Assembly (NCBI GenBank): GCA_946122785.1
Contig: CAMGYJ010000009.1
Location: 4,866,937-4,930,936 of the forward strand
From: Linum tenue
Lineage: Eukaryota > Streptophyta > Magnoliopsida > Malpighiales > Linaceae
Length of the DNA: 64,000 bases
Direction of reading: 5' to 3'
This document shows positions 58,255 through 64,000 of the stretch, in pieces. The notes under the pieces are model-generated. The model saw only the letters and a program-made list of their open reading frames with translations. It had not been told where the DNA came from and searched no databases. Numbering within the stretch: position 1 is the stretch's first letter; each line of letters begins with the position of its first letter. The position numbers and the translations under genes were made by a program.

Positions 58255-59351
58255 TCAACTTAGTTTCTGCTTATCCAATATACATTTTTTCACTCTACCA
58301 ATAACCTCCACATCAATTTTGTTATACAGCTTCTGTAACTTGTATTTAGTCATCTTAATGTATCTATCAACATCATCCGCATATATCTCGTACAATACTG
58401 GGACGGTCAAAATCATCAGCAGACCTGCAAATCATAGCACACAACATATGTTTAGTCATGGAAAATACCCGTGATAACATAACTTTACACTTAAATGTGA
58501 TAGGGATGGAAGGGAGGGAGGAATGGAATACTTACTAGTATAGCCCAAAGTGAGAAAATCAATCCTACCACCAACAACCGATATTAGCAAGAGACATGCA
58601 ACCACTTTGAAGAAGAGCTTTGTGTCTTTCCCTAGGGCAATGTTCTGAGAAACAGCAAGCAACTCATTCACATGGGTTCTGATCAAAGTTACAGCTTGAT
58701 TCATTATTTCTTCGGAGAGCTGCAATTTTGGTAGAGGTGGAGGAGGTCTGCTTTATTAAAAGGGGCAAGACCAAACATTTTCACGAGAGTCATTATCTGC
58801 AAGTTTTGTGCTATTTGGGGGTTTGATTCAATCATTTTCAATGCGTAGCAAAGATAAAAAAAAATGGTGAGTATAAATTACCTTTTGAGAATTGAAGCTG
58901 ATTTGGCCCAGAGAAATAGAATGCTCAGAAGGAGGAGAAGCACACTAGAAACAAGCGAGAGAAGAGTGTAGCCAGAGATCTCAAAAACCCCCCATGAAGC
59001 TACTGTTACTAGTAATATCCCCGCCGAGATGTTGGTTTGCCTCCATAGTACTACATCTGCAACTGTTAGAGAAACATGGATTATCATAGAGCTCTTGATC
59101 CCACAATTTGCCACAAACCCAATATCCACATTAGATCAAATCTCAGTCAGACATCAGAAAATGATTTAAAAGTAAGGACATTCAAAAACATGTGTAGACA
59201 TCATTGGGCTACACAACATCAAACGTAATGCTCAAGATCATTATGGGAGTAATCCGGAGGGGGAAAAGGAATCGAATTTACCTAAACCTTCTCCAAGAAT
59301 TTGATGAATATTTCTTTCTCGGCTAAACTTTGGATCCGACGATGAACTCAT
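58255..59351 (-). CDS. Reticulon-like protein (RTNLB)
   Basis: Four minus-strand exons (59351-59282, 59056-58882, 58747-58536, 58424-58255) join to exactly 627 nt, or 208 aa. The protein starts MSSSSDPKFSRERNIHQILG and then enters the reticulon homology domain at about residue 24 (DVVLWRQTNISAGILLVTVA). Two long hydrophobic hairpins follow (SGYTLLSLVSSVLLLLLSIL and KLFFKVVACLLLISVVGGRI), separated by a ~66-residue loop, and a conserved end VPVLYEIYADDVDRYI. Reticulons insert hairpins in the outer ER leaflet and curve ER tubules. The short N-terminus is typical of plant RTNLBs. Length and exon layout are normal. Confidence 0.93.
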
Positions 59352-60164
59352 TTGCTTCAGGCGATAAGTTAGAGATGGCTTCCTGAATTCAGGAGCTCAG
59401 ATCTCCGCGACGAAATGAACAAACAATTGGCTTCGTTAACGATCGCCAAGCAGACGGAAAAAAATAGAAAGGAAAAGGGGAAAGAAGAAGAAAAGATGAT
59501 CAACGGCTTTTGTCAGTTTTTTTTATTATTGAAAACCCTCCACTATACAAAGCCTTCTCTTCCTGTAAGTTTTTTCCACTAAGTTTAATAGAGGTCCCAT
59601 GGATATGATGTGATGTTCTAGAATGGCAACTGTTGATAGAAACTTTTTGATAATAACTGTTGATATGTTGCAGTTGGTGGTGGGTTGAGTTTCCACCCTA
59701 AAAGCACCCACTCTGCCCATTGATTTTCGACATTTCCAGCTTTCTAGTTTGTAAATATTCAAAGAGAGACAAAATAAATAAATAAATAGCAAAGAGGACC
59801 CAAACTACTAAAGACATGCAATTAGGGTAGGGTAAATACCAAATATTAGAGATGCCAAAATATAACCCCGGTAGTGAGGGATTATGAAGTCAAAAAGGGG
59901 CGGTTGGGGCGCCCACTAAATGCAAATGACTACTCTAGCATTATAAACTCTTCATATTCCATAGTGTATTTTGGTTTTTGGATTTTGGTTTTGCCTTACT
60001 TGAACCAGAAACCGTTACGAGACTATTCAGTTTCGGTTAACCAAAATCGGAAAATCTCTTAACGGTTTCGGGTTCGGTTTTCAAAGGATTGCGGTTTCAG
60101 GTTTTCAAGTATTTTGGATTTCGGTTTAGTTACCCAAACCAGACCCGAACCGACACCCCTACCC
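59352..60164. other. Reticulon promoter side and repeat debris
   Basis: The first ~150 bp are probably the reticulon promoter and leader. From about 59960 to 60165 the sequence is full of CGGTTT/GGTTCGG motifs and ends GAACCGACACCCCTA, like the right end of another GC-motif hAT element. I could not find its left end. Confidence 0.4.
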
Positions 60165-60962
60165 TCGAAGCACACATTTGTGTTTGAGTGTGTTGGATTA
60201 CTCCAGGTCACAACCACACACAAATCGTTCGATTCATACAAACAATCACATAATTCTAGCTAGGGTTCACAAACACCCAAGTGAAAGAAGGGAACTACTC
60301 CATGCTAAGACTAGGGAATACACAAGGGAGAAGATAAATGACCATCTTGAGATGTTTTCCTTCTTCCTTTTGTGTGGAGATCAACCTTGGAGAATGAGAT
60401 TCCCAAATCTTGAAGCTTGGATGAAACTCTAACTTTCTTCTCCTCTCTTGGTCATCACTCTCTCTAGAAATCTGAGGAAGAATAAATTCTCTCACTAGGC
60501 TCTTTTCCTTCTCTTTCAGCTCACGTATCCTTTTATACCCAGATCGATGATGTTTCACGGCCCCAGTTCACTGATTCGAACTCAAAGCCAGGATCGTGAT
60601 CTCGAACATAAACGCTCCGTTTCATTAACGCTCTTCACGCCTAGGGCAGATCATCACGGTCGGGTGACCGTGATCTCATTTGGGTCCGAGAGGCGCGCAG
60701 AATGTCTAGCCTTTGAACTTCACGGTCCGGGCTCCATTATCACAGTCTGAGTGACTGTGAACTCGGCTTCCACCGTGATCCTTAGCTGCTTCCTCCTTTC
60801 GATCCGTTGTCACCCATTTTCGTCCAACTTTCATTCCCGAGGTCGATTCCACCTGTTAGGATCTGAAACACACTAGAAACAAGCACAACCTAGCGTAAAA
60901 CTGAACCTCACATAGTGAAAATGCCTCAAATATCTAAAGAATATGGGGGTAAAATGTGTACA
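60165..60962 (-). mobile_element. LTR-like repeat, family B copy 3
   Basis: On the minus strand it starts TGTACACATTTTACCCCC at 60962 and is clearly homologous to 8510-9250. Shared blocks include TACGCTAGGTTGTGCTTGTT, ACCGTGA-type motifs, TATAAAAGG (about 60532) and a GAGAGA leader. Homology ends near 60200, next to hAT-like debris, so it is truncated. Confidence 0.65.
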
Positions 60963-62182
60963 ATTCGAAAACCCAAAGCAAAAAGTACTTCTGGGTGATA
61001 GAAGTGGATTGGAAGCTTTAGGAGCCGAACCCAAGCCACTACCGATCGATAAAGCTTATCCAAAGTTCGAAACGAAGGGGGATCATTGATGAACCACTAG
61101 ATAGTGATCTAGAATGATTTAAGGGCCTCCTGTAAATGCTTTAAGATAATCTTGATCATTCGAAAAAGTTACCAAGAATTTGATGTTGTTGAGATCCATT
61201 ATATCCATGGCACCCAAAGGTCTCCACTTCCATATGAGTTAGGAGCACAAGTAAGAGTAAGACACAAAACGCCCCAACAGACGAACCACCAACATCTTTT
61301 TCCAAGGTTGGTAGATACGGTCTTTGAACGTTGTTGAAACTTTTAACTCTGGCTCCCCCTGAAAGGAACCCGACTCAATATCATGAGCACCCACGAACGT
61401 CCATTGTGGTATCTTGTTTGAGGAATCCTATGCTGAGCCTGTTAGCATCGCCCGGAAGTGGAGAGGCAACAAAGATTTAACCAGAGTCATCCCCGATACC
61501 TATTGTGGCTTATTGGGGTTTTGGGCATCCGACGACCATCCTGAGTTAGCATTCGGTGTCATCGGTGGGGGTCTGAAGGAATCGGAGGCAAGAGCATTTT
61601 TCTTCCCCGAGAGCCAACGACATATCTAATATATTATTTATCATATTTAATACTTTACATAAACACTCAATGATAATTACTAAGAGATAAAAAAAATTCA
61701 CACAGATATACTCAATTCATTAATCTCATACCATTGTCATATTTTTTTGTTAGGTGCTACTTATAATGACTATAAGAAAATTGTATTAGTTGTACGTATT
61801 TATATAAAGGATTAACTATGTGTTGATTGTTATATTTTATTCAATATTATAAATTACGAATTGACATTAGGGAATGACTTAGGTGCTAACACTAGCTTCA
61901 GCCTTTAGAAACATATCGTTTTGATTACTTTTTTATTTCAAAGTGTTGACAATAATTAATGAGAGTATATAAAAGGAGGGGCACGCTAGTCATTATTAAA
62001 AAAAATTGAAACACGCGTGCATATCAACCCTTACCCTATCACCCATTTAAGCTTAATTCAGAGAACACCAACTGTTGATTCTTCTGGGTTTTCTAGTGGA
62101 TGACGAAAAGGCGCCTGCTGCTACTCCCACCGCCCGTAGACAGCCATAACTCACGCACTAATATACATACCCGAAGTAAACC
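60963..62182. other. Intergenic, no recognised gene
   Basis: Open frames of 60-71 codons (for example 61414-61629) have no family I know. 61630-62060 is strongly AT-rich. Confidence 0.4.
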
Positions 62183-62466
62183 AGAAACCTCCTAAAGCAG
62201 GGCACAACTTTAATGAAGAAGACCACAAGTCCCCTAAAGCATATCAAAAGCCCTATAAAGTAGACCACAAGTTCCACGAAGCAGACCACGCGTTCTTTGA
62301 ACTAGACCAAAAACCTCGTAAAACATACCACAAGTTTATTAAAGCATACCACAAGTTTATAAAGAAGACCCCAAGTTTCATGAAGTAGAACACGAGTCTC
62401 ATAAGACATATAAGAAATTTATAAAAGCACACCACATGTCTTATTAACCATACTATAAATTTATTA
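62183..62466 (+). repeat. 21-bp minisatellite (about 13-14 units)
   Basis: The consensus unit is AAAGCATACCACAAGTTTATT, and the two adjacent units near 62331-62372 are nearly identical. Outer units diverge to about half identity but keep the 21-bp register. On the plus strand, about nine units in a row stay open and encode heptapeptides of the form K-A-Y-H-K-F-I and variants, until a stop near 62386. No start codon or host gene is apparent. Confidence 0.8.
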
Positions 62467-63890
62467 AAGTATCTAATTATGCAAAACTAGAGGGTGTGTT
62501 CGAGTCGACACGACGACTTTTGAGGGGAAAGAGGTCGAGGATGGCGAACCTCCGAAGAGTTGACTGGGAGCAGAGCAAAGCGGCGATCTTATGAGAACAA
62601 CAACATCTTTCGTGGTCGCCTTGACGAAATCAGTATTCCAAGTCGCGAGAAACTCGTCAGAGGTTGATTGGAGCGACCCCAGGTTGATTGGAGCGACCCC
62701 TTTGTCTCCAGCTGCTTCGTCGCCTTTTTCTTCTAATTTTGATGCCGACTGCAGTTCTCGTCGATTGGTCGGGCAGAGAAGGTCGTTGATGAAGGGGAAA
62801 CGGTGGTCCTCTGGCTCCAGGAGTTCAATTGGAGGTGTTGGGAAGAGTTTCCCAACGACGGCAGATGGGAAACGGTTTTTGTATGTGAAGTGACGATGGA
62901 GAACTACATCTGGAAGTTGCAAAATCATATTTGGGGTTTTTTTTGTATAAGGAAAGGGGTTGGTCTTCTTCTTGGTGGCGGGTGGCAGAGGAGAGGGGTT
63001 TACAGGGTCATGGGTCGGGTTAGAGGTTGGGTTGGGTGTTTATGACATGGCGGGTCGGGTCTAAATTTTTTTGGGTTAAAACTTGCCGACTAGGCGATTC
63101 TGTTAGTCACGTCAGCAAAAAACTGACGGTATTAACAGAGTTGGACGAAAACTAACGGAGACTAACCAAACATAACATATTTTACTAGATTTAGTGACCA
63201 TTCTTGATATATTTTTTTTTTCACTTACTAAACATTACACATTTTCTCTAAAAAAAAAATTTACACATTTTAGTAAACCCAATGAGCAAACTTGACATTT
63301 ACGATTTACCCTATTATTGTAATAGTAACATTTGAACACCCTTCATTGAGGAAAGAGGCCGGAGTCGAGTTCAAGGGGGATAAGCATCGAACCCATCGGC
63401 TCGCCCCCAATGCTAAAAAAGAGATTGACGGCTCACGTGCCACCCGCGACAATATGCAGAACTCAAACTCCAAACTCCAAACTCCAAACTCCAACCCCAC
63501 TGGCTGTGGCTGGCTGACTGACTCTCTGCCTCTTTCTCTGCTTTCTTAACTGCCAAACCGAAATCAATCAGGCTGGCTCGCCCACACCAATCTCATCCAG
63601 CCGTCCATTCCTTCGTTCCCATCGCGAAAAATTAAAACTTCCACCTAAGAAGTATCGCCCAACAACCATAACTCAACCCCCAACCATTTTTTCTCGCTCT
63701 TCCCCCCCCCTCCCTCCTGTGAATGAATTGCATCCTAGGTGTTTGACAAAATTCCAAAACCAACTGACGATCTGCCCGAAGCTCCTCCCTCCTCTCTCGC
63801 ATTTGCTTCTTAATCCCCTCTCCCTCTCTTCTCCCCCCTTTTCAAACCTCACTCCTGTCATCTCCCCCCTGCGACCTCCTCTGCTGCTGC
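62467..63890. other. Unassigned region, weak ORFs on both strands
   Basis: A 151-codon minus-strand frame (62928-62473) overlaps plus-strand frames of 80-100 codons, and I recognise none of them. A perfect 20-bp tandem duplication, AGGTTGATTGGAGCGACCCC, lies at about 62661-62700. Around 63457-63492 there is an ACTCCAA repeat. From about 63500 the sequence becomes pyrimidine-rich, like a plant 5' leader. Confidence 0.4.
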
Positions 63891-63896
63891 TTCTTC

Positions 63897-64000
63897 ATGG
63901 TGAACCTCTCCTCCTCCTCCTCCTCCTCCTCCTTCTTTCCTCGCCTCTCAACTTCTCTGTGTTTGTTATTGTGGTTGCTGCATGCTTGAATCTGTTTTCA
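63897..64000 (+). other. Possible start of a gene at the window edge
   Basis: An ATG at 63897 follows 300 bp of pyrimidine-rich, leader-like DNA and opens MVNLSSSS with a (TCC)n serine run. The frame closes after ~30 codons unless an intron intervenes, and the window ends. Whether it is coding or only 5' UTR cannot be decided here. Confidence 0.2.

Noticed and set aside
62183..62466. CRISPR-like array
   Set aside because: The units are directly adjacent 21-bp repeats without spacers, in a plant nuclear sequence. It is a minisatellite.
62473..62928. 151-codon minus-strand frame
   Set aside because: Looks protein-like in places (LPDVVLHRHFTYKNRFPSAV) but matches no family I know, has competing plus-strand frames and contains a 20-bp tandem duplication. 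Left unassigned.

Overview
This is nuclear DNA from a flowering plant, most likely a eudicot. The genes have many short GT-AG introns and AT-rich intergenic DNA. The gene families are plant-specific: a tau-class glutathione transferase, a brassinosteroid-signalling kinase (BSK), an F-box/DUF295 protein, an inositol phosphorylceramide synthase, a legume-lectin-domain protein and an RTNLB reticulon. The mobile elements are also plant types: Cassandra, MULE, hAT, Harbinger MITE, tRNA-SINE, L1-type LINE and Copia. I cannot name the species. Splice sites were inferred by eye, but every multi-exon model below closes to a whole number of codons, apart from the pseudogene.

Layout. 1-8.5 kb: gag and Copia debris, two solo LTRs of one family, a tandemly duplicated LINE tail, and two small secreted or membrane proteins (2870-3265 and 6589-6988). 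8.5-15 kb: an LTR-like repeat, then a complete Mutator-like element (10205-14247) nested inside an older hAT-type element (10103-15003). 15.3-19.5 kb: a GSTU gene (+) and a universal stress protein gene (-). 19.8-28 kb: a repeat-dense stretch with a Harbinger MITE, a SINE, LINE pieces, a Cassandra TRIM with its 5S rRNA-like core, and a candidate Helitron. 28.7-45.7 kb is the gene-rich core: IPCS (12 exons), F-box/DUF295, BSK (9 exons), a broken RING-CH gene split by a Copia remnant, a LisH/coiled-coil gene, and a single-exon lectin-domain membrane protein. 45.7-50.5 kb: gene-poor, with a hAT element. 50.7-51.4 kb: ribosomal protein eL33 (RPL35A). 52.3-58 kb: a TRIM-like element and two LINE pseudogenes, one interrupted by a hAT element with a perfect 8-bp target duplication. 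58.3-59.4 kb: a reticulon gene (-). 59.4-64 kb: repeats, a 21-bp minisatellite, and perhaps the start of another gene at the right edge.

The host genes do not form a pathway or operon-like unit. They are ordinary single plant genes. Several are loosely membrane-related (IPCS, BSK, reticulon, lectin protein), which is probably chance. The most notable content is the mobile DNA: an apparently intact autonomous MULE whose ends carry four tandem ~30-bp modules, layered insertions that can be ordered in time, a 5S-promoter retroelement family in three states of decay, and a gene undergoing destruction. I did not find a convincing new defence, toxin or biosynthetic system.
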